This document shows, one piece after another, positions 27,766 to 38,346 of a stretch of 64,000 nt of DNA (its first letter is position 1; each line of letters starts with the position of its first letter). Made by a program: the position numbers and the translations under genes. The notes beneath the pieces were generated by a model. The model searched no databases. It worked only from the letters and a program-made list of their open reading frames with translations, and was not told the DNA's origin. The DNA is from Herbidospora mongoliensis (GTDB lineage: Bacteria > Actinomycetota > Actinomycetes > Streptosporangiales > Streptosporangiaceae): positions 213,194 through 277,193 of the forward strand of contig NZ_BBXD01000012.1 in the NCBI RefSeq assembly GCF_001570545.1, in the 5' to 3' direction.

Positions 27766-29179
27766 CAGAAGATCTCCCCGGGTGAGCCCTTGTGGACGCG
27801 GGGCACCTCGCCGCACAGCCTCGGCGTCGGGAAGACCTTGCCGGGGTTGGACCGGCCGCCGGGGTCGAAGGCGCAACGCAGGAGCTGCATGGTGTCGAGG
27901 TCGTCGTCGGTGAACATTCTCGGCATGTAGCGGGCCTTGTCGACCCCGACGCCGTGTTCGCCGGTGATCGAGCCGCCGTGCAGGATGCACAGGTCGAGGA
28001 TCCGGCCGCTGACGATCTCGGCCCGTTCGCCCTCGCCGGGCGCGGTGTCGTCGAAGAGCACCAGAGGATGCAGGTTCCCGTCGCCCGCGTGGAAGACGTT
28101 GGCGACCCGGATGCCGAACTCGTCCTGCAGCGCGTCGATCCCGGCCAGCACCTCGCCGAGCGAGGTCCGGGGCACGACGCCGTCCTGGACGATGTAGGCG
28201 GGGCTGATCCGGCCCACGGCCGCGAAAGCCGACTTGCGGCCCTTCCAGATCTTGGCCCGCTCGTCGGCCGAGGCGGCCACCCGCTGCTCGAACGAGCCGG
28301 TGCCCACGCAGATCGCGATCACCTCGGCCAGCTGGGCCTCCACCTCGGACGAGGGGCCGTCGAGCTCGACGATCAGCACCGCTCCGGCGGCGGCCGGATA
28401 GCCGCAGGCCACGGCTGCTTCGGCGGCTTCGATCGCGAGGGCGTCCATCATCTCGATCGCGGCCGGCATGATGCCGGCGCCGATGATCGCCGAGACCGCC
28501 TGACCGCCGGCCTCGATGGTCTGGAAGGCGGCCAGCAGGGTCGTCACCGATTCGGGGGCCCGCATCAGCCTCACGGTGATCTTGGTGGCGATGCCCAGCG
28601 TGCCCTCCGACCCGACGAACGCGCCGAGCAGGTCGTAGCCGAAGTCGTCTTCGGAGATCTCGATGATCTCCCCTTCCGGGGTCACGATCTCCAGGGCCAG
28701 TACGTGGTTCACGGTGAACCCGTATTTCAGGCAGTGGGCCCCGCCCGAGTTCTCGGCCACGTTGCCGCCGATCGAGCAGATCTGCTGGCTCGACGGGTCG
28801 GGCGCGTAGTAGTAGCCCCGGTCGCGGACCGCCTCGGTGATCGCCAGGTTGGTGACCCCCGGCTCCACCACGGCCCTGCGCTGGTCGAGGTCGATCGAGA
28901 GGATCCGCCGCATCCGCGACGTCACGATGAGAACCCCGTCGGATCGGGGGAGCGCGCCCCCGGACAGCCCCGTGCCCGAGCCGCGCGCCACGAACGGCAC
29001 GCCGAACTCGGCGCAGACCCGGACCACCGCCGCGATCTCCTCCGTGGTCTCCGGCAGGACCACGACCATCGGGGTCGCGCGGTGGTAGGTGAGGCCGTCG
29101 CACTCGTAGGTCCGCAGCCGGACCGGGTCAGTGATGACCCGGTCGGGCGGGAAGAGAGCGTCGAGCCGGTCGAACACCG

Positions 29180-29183
<4 letters not shown>
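27765..29183 (-). CDS. glcD: Glycolate oxidase catalytic FAD subunit GlcD
   Basis: The 472-residue FAD-linked oxidase contains the PCMH motif ([37 protein letters not shown]) and the C-terminal domain with [13 protein letters not shown] and the [13 protein letters not shown] motif of GlcD/D-lactate dehydrogenases. It oxidises glycolate (or a related 2-hydroxy acid) to glyoxylate. The GTG start overlaps the malate synthase stop by 4 bases. D-lactate as substrate is the main alternative, but the malate synthase upstream favours glycolate. Confidence 0.93.
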
Positions 29184-30769
<1,586 letters not shown>

Positions 30770-30778
30770 CGCCCACTC

Positions 30779-30797
30779 TTTTCCACTCTGCGGAAAA
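30779..30797. promoter_or_regulatory. Candidate IclR operator upstream of aceB
   Basis: An inverted repeat TTTTCC-N7-GGAAAA lies 10-28 bases before the aceB start codon. Short TTCC/GGAA half-sites are typical of IclR/AllR-type operators, and the operon encodes an IclR regulator. A repressor here would overlap the aceB 5' leader and block expression. Assignment rests on symmetry and context only. Confidence 0.45.
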
Positions 30798-30867
30798 CTG
30801 ATTCTGTCTAATGGAAGATTATCAGAGGGCGTTCCTGAGGGTCCTCTCAGGGAGCGGTGGGGGCCAT

Positions 30868-30884
30868 CCCCGATGGGATCGGGG
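30868..30884 (+). promoter_or_regulatory. Leader hairpin before the DUF4097 lipoprotein
   Basis: A perfect 7-bp stem CCCCGAT / ATCGGGG with loop GGG lies 25 bases upstream of ATG 30909, preceded by a second inverted repeat CCTGAG/CTCAGG near 30834-30851. They may form a structured 5' leader; function unknown. Confidence 0.4.
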
Positions 30885-30908
30885 CTCCGCGGCTCCCAGA
30901 CTGATGAC

Positions 30909-31595
30909 ATGAGAATGAAGAGCCTCGCGGCCGTGGGTCTGCTCGCCGGATCCGCGCTGGTCTTGACCGCATGCGGCGACCTCGACTTCGACTTCGGTCC
31001 CCGCAACGAGGCCGTCGAGAAGTACGACATCAAAGACGCCGTCACCACGCTGCGCATCGAGGCGGGGTCGGGTGACGTGGTCGTCAACGAGTCGGCCCGC
31101 ACCGGCATCGCGGTGACCGAGACGCTCCACTACCGGGGCGACAAGCCGACCGACGGCCACGAGGTCGGCGGCGGCACCCTGACCCTCTCCTACACATGCG
31201 CCAACTGCGCGATCGACTACAACGTCGAGGTCCCGAAGGGCCTGAACGTCAAGGTCGAGACGGGCTCCGGCGAGATCACGCTGCGCGCGCTCAGCGGCCC
31301 GGTCGACGTGTCGACCGGCTCGGGCGAGGTCGACGCCAGCGGCCTGCTGGCCAAGACGTTCGTCGCCGAGGCCGGTTCCGGCAGCATCGAGGCCAAGTTC
31401 AGCGCCGCCCCCGACTCGGTCACGATCGAGACCGGCTCGGGCGACGGCATCGCATGGGTCCCCGGTGGCACCTACAACGCCACCCTCCACACCGGCTCGG
31501 GCGAGCGGGCCGTCGAGGTCACCAACGACCCGGCCGCCCCCAAGAAGATCGTCATCCAGACCGGCTCGGGTGACAGCAAGGTGCTGAAGCTCTAG
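30909..31595 (+). CDS. DUF4097-type beta-solenoid lipoprotein
   Basis: The 228-residue lipoprotein (lipobox LTAC, Cys22) consists of repeated beta units marked by a GSG-acid motif (AGSGDV, TGSGEI, TGSGEV, AGSGSI, TGSGDG, TGSGER, TGSGDS), mostly about 17-25 residues apart. This is the pattern of the putative-adhesin DUF4097 family, expected to form a solenoid at the cell surface. A single CANC cysteine pair may form a disulfide. The start ATG 30909 is set by the signal peptide; its 3' end touches the convergent oxidase gene by 4 bases. Confidence 0.85.
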   Translation: MRMKSLAAVGLLAGSALVLTACGDLDFDFGPRNEAVEKYDIKDAVTTLRIEAGSGDVVVNESARTGIAVTETLHYRGDKPTDGHEVGGGTLTLSYTCANCAIDYNVEVPKGLNVKVETGSGEITLRALSGPVDVSTGSGEVDASGLLAKTFVAEAGSGSIEAKFSAAPDSVTIETGSGDGIAWVPGGTYNATLHTGSGERAVEVTNDPAAPKKIVIQTGSGDSKVLKL

Positions 31596-32938
31596 CGCAC
31601 GGGGTGGTTCGACCGGAACGTGCCCAGGGGGTCGCGTCGGATCTTGATCCGGCGCAGGCGGGCGAACGTCTCGGCGGGGAAGGCGGTGTCGGCCGGTTCG
31701 TCGTGGCCGAGGAACGTGAAGACCTTGCGGTCGGACGTGCAGGGCGAGAGTGCCCGCGCGATCGAGGCCTGCCGTTCCCTGATCGGCCCGGCCATCTCGG
31801 GCCACAGCAGCATGCCGCCCGCGTGGACCTGGTACTTCTCGGTCAGGTGACCGCAGGCGCCCGCGTCGGGACGCGGAACGGCCAGCGCGCCGCCGAGGTG
31901 GCGGATCATGACGAAGGCGAGCGGGGCGACCGTGCCGGGGCCGGTCGCGGCGAGCAGCGTGGTGGCGGCCCGGTCGTCGAGGTCGGTCAGCAGGTGTGAG
32001 GTGACCAGCGCGGGGGTGGGGTCGGTCGGCTCCATGCAGATCTCGCCGAGCCGGTCGACCGGCAGCATGCCGCGGGTGTCCATGACCGCGCCGGGGATCG
32101 CGTCGAAGTGGGCCAGCAGCTCGCGGGCCTTCTCCTCGCCGCCCAGATAGGTGACGTCCAGGCAGACCGCCGACAGGCCGCGCAGCGGCTCGGGCAGCTC
32201 GGGGAGCGGCGGGAGCTGGAGCAGGGTGAACCACAGGGTGAGGTCGTCGGGGGCGGTGCGGGTGGCCTCGCGGAAGGCGGTCAGCACCTCGGCGGCGCGG
32301 GCGGCGGGCCACATGAGGCGGCCGCCGAACAGCTCGGGGGCGGGGAACAGACTGATCTCGACGGCGGTGACGACGGCGTAGTCGCCGCCGCCTCCGCGCA
32401 GCGCCCAGAACAGGTCGGGGTCGCTGCCGGCGGTCACCCGCCGGTGTTCGCCCTGGGCGTCCACCAGTTCGAAGGCCACCACGTGGTTGGCGGCGAAACC
32501 GTGCTTGCGGCCGAACCAGCTCAGCCCGCCGCCCAGCACGAACCCGGTCACGCTGACGGCGCCGGTGCTCCCGGCCAGACCGGTCAGGTCGTGCTTGGCG
32601 GCGGCGGTCAGCACCTCCTGCCACGACGCGCCCGCCTCCACCCGGGCCACCCGCTCCTCGGGGCGCACGTGCACCGCGCGCATCCGGGAGGTGCGCAGCA
32701 GGATCGTCCCCTCGAACCCGGCCGACGGCGCGTGGCCGTTGGGCTGGGTGGCGACGGCCAGGCCGTAGAGGCTCGCGTGGCGGACCACGGCGGCCACGTC
32801 GGCGGCGTCCTCGGCCTCCACGACGGCCAGCACGCGCTGGTCGACGGCGCCGTCCCACGGCTCCCTGGCCCGCTCGAAACCCTCGTCGCCGTCGGTCAGC
32901 ACCCGGCCGCGGATGACCTGACGCAAGTCGTTGATCAT
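31592..32938 (-). CDS. Berberine-bridge-type FAD-dependent oxidase, copy 1
   Basis: The 448-residue protein has the PCMH FAD domain with a GH motif (ATQPNGHAPSAGF) in which the histidine is the usual covalent FAD attachment site, the GFVLGGGLSWFGRKHG loop, DPDLFWALRGGGGDYAVVTAVE and the C-terminal BBE segment [13 protein letters not shown]. The second covalent cysteine of bicovalent members is not evident, so a single histidyl bond is likely. ATG 32938 has an ideal GAGGAG site. It faces the BTAD regulator at 33080 across 141 bases and has a paralogue at 36337. Confidence 0.92.
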   Translation of the reverse strand: MINDLRQVIRGRVLTDGDEGFERAREPWDGAVDQRVLAVVEAEDAADVAAVVRHASLYGLAVATQPNGHAPSAGFEGTILLRTSRMRAVHVRPEERVARVEAGASWQEVLTAAAKHDLTGLAGSTGAVSVTGFVLGGGLSWFGRKHGFAANHVVAFELVDAQGEHRRVTAGSDPDLFWALRGGGGDYAVVTAVEISLFPAPELFGGRLMWPAARAAEVLTAFREATRTAPDDLTLWFTLLQLPPLPELPEPLRGLSAVCLDVTYLGGEEKARELLAHFDAIPGAVMDTRGMLPVDRLGEICMEPTDPTPALVTSHLLTDLDDRAATTLLAATGPGTVAPLAFVMIRHLGGALAVPRPDAGACGHLTEKYQVHAGGMLLWPEMAGPIRERQASIARALSPCTSDRKVFTFLGHDEPADTAFPAETFARLRRIKIRRDPLGTFRSNHPVR

Positions 32939-33014
32939 GATTTCTCCTCGTTCGTCTGGATCGAGGATCCGTGGGGGGATTTGGTGCCGGGTTGGTGTGC
33001 GGTTGGAGAGTGAC

Positions 33015-33032
33015 TTGAAGCCGCTTTGAAGG
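33015..33032 (+). promoter_or_regulatory. 11-bp direct repeats upstream of BTAD regulator 1
   Basis: TTGAAGC at 33015 and TTGAAGG at 33026 are direct heptamer-like repeats with an 11-bp period, the geometry of known SARP-family operators (heptamer plus 4-bp spacer). They sit between the divergent oxidase and the BTAD regulator, 48 bases before the regulator GTG. Assignment as its binding site is inferred from spacing and context. Confidence 0.5.
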
Positions 33033-33079
33033 GGTGTCGTTCGGTCGTAGTGTTGGCGTCGATCGACGCAAGGAGAACC

Positions 33080-36000
33080 GTGGAACCGCTGTTCTTTCGC
33101 CTGTTCGGGCCTTTGGAGGTCCGGCCGGGGAACGGCGGGCCGCTCGATTTGGGCCCGCCCAAGCAGCGGGCCGTCCTGGCGCTGCTGGCCCTGGAGGCCG
33201 GCCGCATCGTGCCGCTCGACCGGCTCATCGACGAACTGTGGGCCGACGAGGCACCCTCCAGCGCGACGGGGACGCTGCAGGCGTACATCTCGCACCTGCG
33301 AAGGGCCCTGGAACCCGGTCGTCCGCCGCGCACGCCGCCGAAGACGCTGCTGACGAAGGAGCCCGGTTACCTGCTGGCGGTGCCGCCGGGGCAGATCGAC
33401 CTGGCCAGGTTCACCCGGCTGGCCGAAGATGGCCGCCGGATGCTGGTCCGGGGCGATCACCGGGGCGCGCGGGAGACGCTCGACAAGGCGCTCGACACCT
33501 GGCGCGGGGAGCCGCTGGCCGAGTTCGCCGACTACGAGTTCGCCCGGCCCGTCGCCGCCCGGCTCTCCGAGGTGCACGCCTCGGCGTCGGAGGACCGGCT
33601 CGACGCCCGGCTCGCGCTCGGCGACGCCGCCTCCTGTGTGGCGGACCTGGAGCGACTCGTCCAGGCTCATCCCTATCGCGAGCGGATGTGGGGGCTGCTG
33701 GTGCTGGCCCTTTACAGGTCAGGCAGGCAGGCCGACGCGCTGGCCGCCATCCGGCGGGTGCGCGCCCTGCTGGCCGACGAGCTCGGCATCGAGCCAGGGC
33801 CCGACCTGCGGCGGATCGAGAAGGCCGTCTTCGACCAGTCGGCCGATCTGGCTTTTGTACCGGAGACTCCCCTCGCGGTCGCCGCCGCCGCGCCCGCCGC
33901 GGCACCGCGGCTGATCGCACGCGGACCGCAGCTCGCCCGGGTGGCCGAGCGGGTCATGGACGCCCGGCGCGGCCGGGGCGGGATCGTGCTGATCACCGGC
34001 GAGGCCGGGATCGGCAAGACATTGTTCGTGCGGACCGCCGGTGAGGAGGCCCGTGCCCTCGGGCTGCGGGTGGTCTGGGGCCGCTGTTCGGAAGGTGACA
34101 CCGCGCCCGCGTTCTGGCCGTGGCTCCAGGCGGTGCGCGAGCTGGGCGAGCCGGGCCTGGAGGCGGCCGGGCTGCTGTCGGGCGAGGTCGCCGAGCCGAC
34201 CGTCGACCCGGGCGCGGCCCTCTACGACCTGCACGACAAGGTGTTCGGCGCGCTCGTGGCGGGCGGGCCGACGGTGGTCGTCCTCGACGACCTGCACGCC
34301 GCCGACATCGCCTCACTCCGCCTGCTGGCCTTCGCGGCCGGGCAGCTCCACCGGCGCTCGGTGCTGATCCTGGCCACCATGCGCCCCGAACCCGGCCGGG
34401 AGCCCGAGCAGCTCAGCGGCGCGCTGGCGCAACTGGCCCGCGAGCCCGGCGTCGAACGCCTCCCGCTGCCGCCCTTCGGCCTGGCCGACGTCGCCGCCTT
34501 CCTCGGCCGCGACGACCCCGCGCTGGCCGAAACCCTCTACCAGCGTACCGGCGGCAACCCCTTCTACCTGGGCGAACTCCTGCGCCTGGCCAACAGCGAG
34601 CACGGCCTGACCGAGGTGCCCGACGGCGTGCGCGAGGTCATCGGCCGCCGGGTCGCCCGGCTGCCCGACCGCACCAGGGAACTCCTGCAGGTCGCCTCGG
34701 CGCTCGGCCGCGACGTGTCGCTCGACGTGCTGTCGATCGCCGCCGGCGACTCGGCCGAGGAGATCATGTCCGGCCTCGAACCCGCGGTCGCGGTCGGCCT
34801 GCTGTCCGAGTCCGACGGGTTCGACTACCGCTTCAGCCACGTGCTGGTCTGCGAGTCGCTCTACTCCGGTCTGCCCCGGGTGGCCAGGGCGCGCCTCCAT
34901 CTGAAGGTGGGCGAGGCGATGGAGTCGCTGCCCGGCGGCGACGTCACCGCCCGCCTGCCGGTGCTGGCCCACCACTTCGCCATGGCCGCCCGCGTCGGTG
35001 GCGCCAGAAGAGCCGTCGAGTACGCCGCCCGCGCCGCCCGCCGCGCCTGCGCCCAGCGTGCCTACGACGAGGCGGTCGAGCTCTACCGCAGGGCGGTGGC
35101 CGCCCTCGGCACCTCAGACCCCGCCAAACGGGTCGAACTGCTCACCGAGCTCGGCCGCGCCCAGCGCGCCACCGGCGACGTCTCGGGCGCCCACGCGATC
35201 CTGGAGGAGGCCATCGAGCTGGCCGAGACCCTCGGCGACCGCAGCGCGATGGCCGGGGCCGCCATGGTCTACGGCGGCGTCACCGTCTGGAACTGGCGCT
35301 TCTACGGCGTCGTCGACGACCGCATGGTCGCCCTGCTCGAAGACCTGCTGGCCGGGCCTCTGGAGGACTACCAGCGAGCCGCCCTCCTGGGCGCCCTCAG
35401 CCTGGAGCTCCACTACAGCCCGCGCGTGCTGGAGGGCCGGGCGCACGCCGTCGAGGCCGTCGAGATCGCCCGCCGTCTCGGTGACCCCGACCTGCTGGCC
35501 CAGACGCTGAACAACGCGCTCACCGCTTTCTGGCTGAACGACGGTCTCGCCCGGCGGATGGCCTACTGCGACGAGATGCTGGCGCTGCCCGGCCTGCCCA
35601 GGTCGACCGAGCTCGTCGCCCGCATCATGCGCATGGTCGTCACCCTCCAGACCGGCGACCTCGCCGCCTGGGAGGCCGACCTCGGCCGCTGCCGCCGCCT
35701 GCTCACCGAGGTCCATCGGCCCGACCTGGCCGCCATGGTGTGGGTGGCCGAGTCGACCGGCGCCGCCCTCGCGGGGCGCTTCGACGAGGCGATGGGCTAC
35801 TACGCCGACATCGCCCGGCTCCTGGGCGCCACCACCATGTGGGGCCTCGAAGACTGCCGGCTGCTCGCCCTGTACGCCGTGAAGGAGTCCATCGGCCGGA
35901 TCGGCGACCTGGCCGACGAACTGATCGCCGCTGCCCACGACCCGGTCCACTCCGTGCTGCGCACCTTGGCCGTGCTCGCCGCGATCGACGCCGGACGCCT

Positions 36001-36355
36001 CGACGACGCCCGGCGGCTGGCCGGACGCTGGAGCGGCTGGACCCCGCTCGACTGGAGTGGCGACTTCGTCACGGCCGGCTGGGGCCTGGTGGCGGCCCGG
36101 ATCGGGATCCCCGACCCGGCCGCCGCCTACGCCGCGCTCGAACCGCGCGCCGACCAGTTCGTCGTGATGGGCAGTTCCGTCACCTGCTGGGGATCGATGC
36201 GGCTGGTGCTGGCCGAACTGGCCGCCGCTCTCGGGCGGCCCGATCTGGCCGGAGAACACGCCGTCGCAGCGCTCGAGACCCATGTCCGTCTGGGCCTCCC
36301 GCACCTGGAGCAGCGCAGCCGCGCCCTGCTCGAGCGCTACGCCAGCACCGGGTAG
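33080..36355 (+). CDS. AfsR/SARP-type BTAD regulator with ATPase domain
   Basis: The 1091-residue protein has an OmpR-type winged-helix DNA-binding domain (residues about 5-100), a BTAD bacterial transcriptional activation domain (about 105-255), an AAA/STAND NTPase with Walker A GEAGIGKT near residue 307 and Walker B VVVLDDLHAAD near 400, and a long helical TPR-like C-terminal half. GTG 33080 follows AAGGAG. Such proteins are large ATP-dependent activators of secondary metabolism or enzyme genes. It is divergent from oxidase 1 and convergent (19-base overlap) with oxidase 2, which it probably also controls. Confidence 0.92.
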   Translation: MEPLFFRLFGPLEVRPGNGGPLDLGPPKQRAVLALLALEAGRIVPLDRLIDELWADEAPSSATGTLQAYISHLRRALEPGRPPRTPPKTLLTKEPGYLLAVPPGQIDLARFTRLAEDGRRMLVRGDHRGARETLDKALDTWRGEPLAEFADYEFARPVAARLSEVHASASEDRLDARLALGDAASCVADLERLVQAHPYRERMWGLLVLALYRSGRQADALAAIRRVRALLADELGIEPGPDLRRIEKAVFDQSADLAFVPETPLAVAAAAPAAAPRLIARGPQLARVAERVMDARRGRGGIVLITGEAGIGKTLFVRTAGEEARALGLRVVWGRCSEGDTAPAFWPWLQAVRELGEPGLEAAGLLSGEVAEPTVDPGAALYDLHDKVFGALVAGGPTVVVLDDLHAADIASLRLLAFAAGQLHRRSVLILATMRPEPGREPEQLSGALAQLAREPGVERLPLPPFGLADVAAFLGRDDPALAETLYQRTGGNPFYLGELLRLANSEHGLTEVPDGVREVIGRRVARLPDRTRELLQVASALGRDVSLDVLSIAAGDSAEEIMSGLEPAVAVGLLSESDGFDYRFSHVLVCESLYSGLPRVARARLHLKVGEAMESLPGGDVTARLPVLAHHFAMAARVGGARRAVEYAARAARRACAQRAYDEAVELYRRAVAALGTSDPAKRVELLTELGRAQRATGDVSGAHAILEEAIELAETLGDRSAMAGAAMVYGGVTVWNWRFYGVVDDRMVALLEDLLAGPLEDYQRAALLGALSLELHYSPRVLEGRAHAVEAVEIARRLGDPDLLAQTLNNALTAFWLNDGLARRMAYCDEMLALPGLPRSTELVARIMRMVVTLQTGDLAAWEADLGRCRRLLTEVHRPDLAAMVWVAESTGAALAGRFDEAMGYYADIARLLGATTMWGLEDCRLLALYAVKESIGRIGDLADELIAAAHDPVHSVLRTLAVLAAIDAGRLDDARRLAGRWSGWTPLDWSGDFVTAGWGLVAARIGIPDPAAAYAALEPRADQFVVMGSSVTCWGSMRLVLAELAAALGRPDLAGEHAVAALETHVRLGLPHLEQRSRALLERYASTG

Positions 36356-37671
36356 TTGCTGCGGAAGGTCCCGTGCGGGTCGCGCCGCCGCTTGATCTCC
36401 CGCAGCCGGGCCAGGGCGTCGGCCGGGAACGCCGCCGCCTTCTCACCGGGGGAGAGATACGTGAACGGCTTGCGACCGGTCGTGTACGGAACCAGCGCCC
36501 GCGAGATCTCGGCCTGCCTGGCCCTGACCGTCGCGGCGACGTGCGTCGCCGGGGCCACCCCGAGGAGACCGAGCAGGTAGGGCTCGGCGATGTGGCCGTG
36601 CGCGCCGTGGGCGTCCGACGGCCGGGCGATGGCCCCGCCGAGGTGCCGGACCTGCACCGACACCATCGGTCCTCCGGGGGCGGACAGGATCGTCGTGGCC
36701 GCCTCGTCGGTCAGCCCGGTGAGGACCTGGCCGGTGAAGATCGACGCGCCGGGCTCGGTCGGCTCGTCGCAGATCGTGCCCATCTCGTCGGCCCGCAGCG
36801 GCCGCCGCGAGTCGATCATCAGGCCGGGGATCGCCGCCAGCCGGTCGGTGAGGGCCCGACCTTCGGTCTCGGCGCCCAGAAAGGCCAGGTCCAGGACGAC
36901 CGCCGACAGACCGCGGATCGGCTCCGGCACCTCCGGGAAGGTCGGGAACTCCAGCAGGTCGAACCACAGGGTGAGCTCGTCGGGGGCCGCCTGGGTGGCC
37001 TCGCGGAAGGCGTCGAGGACGTCGGGGGCGTGCCGCGAGGGCCAGAGCAGCCGCCCGCCGAAGATCGACGGTGCCGGGAACAGCTCGATCTCCACGGCTG
37101 TGACCAGCGCGAAGTCCCCGCCGCCGCCCCGCAGCGCCCAGAACAGGTCCGGATCATCGTCGCCGGTCACCCTGGCCGGGTGCCCGTCGGCGTCGACCAC
37201 CTCGAAGGCCCGCACGCTCGACGCGCCGAACCCGTGCCGCCGCCCGAACCAGCTCAGCTCGCCGCCGAGCAGGAACCCGGTCGCGCTGACGACGGGGGAG
37301 CTGCCGCACAGCCCGGTCAGGCCGTACTTGGCCGCCGCGGCCTGCACCTCGCCCCAGTTCGCGCCCGCCTCGACGCGGGCGGTCCGGCGGACCGGGTCGA
37401 CCTCCACGTTCCGCAGCAGGTGGGTGCGCAGCAGCACCTCGCCGTCGAGGCCGCCGCCCGCGCCGTGCCCGCTGGGCTGGGTCGCCACCGCCAGCCCGGC
37501 CATCCGCGCGCACCGCACGGCCGCCGCGGCGTCGGCAGCGTCCTCGGGGACCACGACGACCCGTACGCCGCCCTGGTCGACGGCCCGGTTCCAGGGCGAC
37601 CTGGCCGTCTCGAAACTCTCGTGGCCGGGGACCAGCACCCGGCCCCTGATCGCAGTGCTGAAGTCATCCAT
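36337..37671 (-). CDS. Berberine-bridge-type FAD-dependent oxidase, copy 2
   Basis: The 444-residue protein is a clear paralogue of the oxidase at 31592 over its whole length (IRGRVLVPGHESFETARSPWNRAVDQ, ATQPSGHGAGGG, LLGGELSWFGRRHGFG, DPDLFWALRGGGGDFALVTAVE, DPHGTFRSNYPV). It has a cysteine in the LCGSSPVVSATG loop where copy 1 has Ala, close to the position of the second flavin bond in bicovalent members. ATG 37671 is chosen; GTG 37677 is 2 codons earlier. It faces the remnant regulator at 37741. Confidence 0.91.
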   Translation of the reverse strand: MDDFSTAIRGRVLVPGHESFETARSPWNRAVDQGGVRVVVVPEDAADAAAAVRCARMAGLAVATQPSGHGAGGGLDGEVLLRTHLLRNVEVDPVRRTARVEAGANWGEVQAAAAKYGLTGLCGSSPVVSATGFLLGGELSWFGRRHGFGASSVRAFEVVDADGHPARVTGDDDPDLFWALRGGGGDFALVTAVEIELFPAPSIFGGRLLWPSRHAPDVLDAFREATQAAPDELTLWFDLLEFPTFPEVPEPIRGLSAVVLDLAFLGAETEGRALTDRLAAIPGLMIDSRRPLRADEMGTICDEPTEPGASIFTGQVLTGLTDEAATTILSAPGGPMVSVQVRHLGGAIARPSDAHGAHGHIAEPYLLGLLGVAPATHVAATVRARQAEISRALVPYTTGRKPFTYLSPGEKAAAFPADALARLREIKRRRDPHGTFRSNYPVLA

Positions 37672-37714
37672 GGCCACACAGTGGGCGAAGGGGTTTGCGG
37701 TGGGACTGGGGGTG

Positions 37715-37733
37715 ACTAGTGGCCCACTAGTGG
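37715..37733 (+). promoter_or_regulatory. 11-bp direct repeats and palindrome before regulator remnant
   Basis: ACTAGTGG occurs at 37715 and again at 37726, an 11-bp period direct repeat like the one at 33015. Because ACTAGT is self-complementary, the two copies also make a perfect 17-bp inverted repeat centred on 37723. The site sits in the short divergent gap between oxidase 2 and the remnant regulator, so it may still serve the oxidase promoter. Binding protein unknown. Confidence 0.5.
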
Positions 37734-37740
37734 TCGTACT

Positions 37741-38262
37741 GTGACGCTCATGGACGTTCGGGACGCCGACGGACGCCAGGTCGAGATCGGCACTCCCAAG
37801 CAGCGTGCCGTGCTCGCCATGCTCGCGATCGAACTTGGCCGGGTGGTCTCCCTCGACCGGCTGATCGACGAACTCTGGTCGGGCGAGGCGCCGTCGCGTG
37901 CGACCGGAACGCTCCAGGCGTACATCTCCCAGCTCAGACGGCCCTCGACTCATCCCGCGCCGCGCCCAGGGCCGCAGCGCCGAGGTAATCCCCGAACTGG
38001 TCGAGTACGCCTCCCGCCCCGACATGACCCCGCTTGGCTGTACGGGAGGCTCAAGCCGTACAGCGAGAGAATCGTGGTGAGCGGGACGGGCACGGCCGCG
38101 CTCGGCAGCACCCACCTCCCCCTGGCCCGGCTGGCCCGCGCGATGGGCGACCACGACCTGGCCAGGCGGCACGCCGAGGCCGCGCTGACCCTCCACGAAC
38201 GCCTCGGTCTGGCCCACTGGGCGGGGGAGAGTCGTACGATCCTCACCGAGCTGGGAGCTTAA
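37741..38262 (+). pseudogene. Remnant of a second AfsR/SARP-type regulator
   Basis: Residues 1-65 (from the GTG at 37741) align with the DNA-binding domain of the intact regulator (GTPKQRAVLAMLAIELGRVV, LDRLIDELWSGEAPSRATGTLQAYISQLRR against the same motifs at 33080), but the BTAD and ATPase domains are missing. After a short low-complexity region with frame change (fragment EVIPELVEYASRPDMTP in the second frame near 38000), the frame resumes with GTAALGSTHLPLARLARAMGDHDLARRHAEAALTLHERLGL, the C-terminal TPR-like end of the large regulators. About 900 residues have been lost by internal deletion. Confidence 0.8.
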
Positions 38263-38346
38263 CGTGATGCGCGGGATTCCCGTGTCATGCCACCATCGAT
38301 GGGAAGACACGGTGGTGTCGCATTGTTAACAAGGGAAATGACATAT

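Noticed and set aside
31592-37671. A complete natural-product gene cluster around the BBE oxidases and BTAD regulator
   Set aside because: No polyketide synthase, peptide synthetase, terpene or RiPP core gene is nearby.
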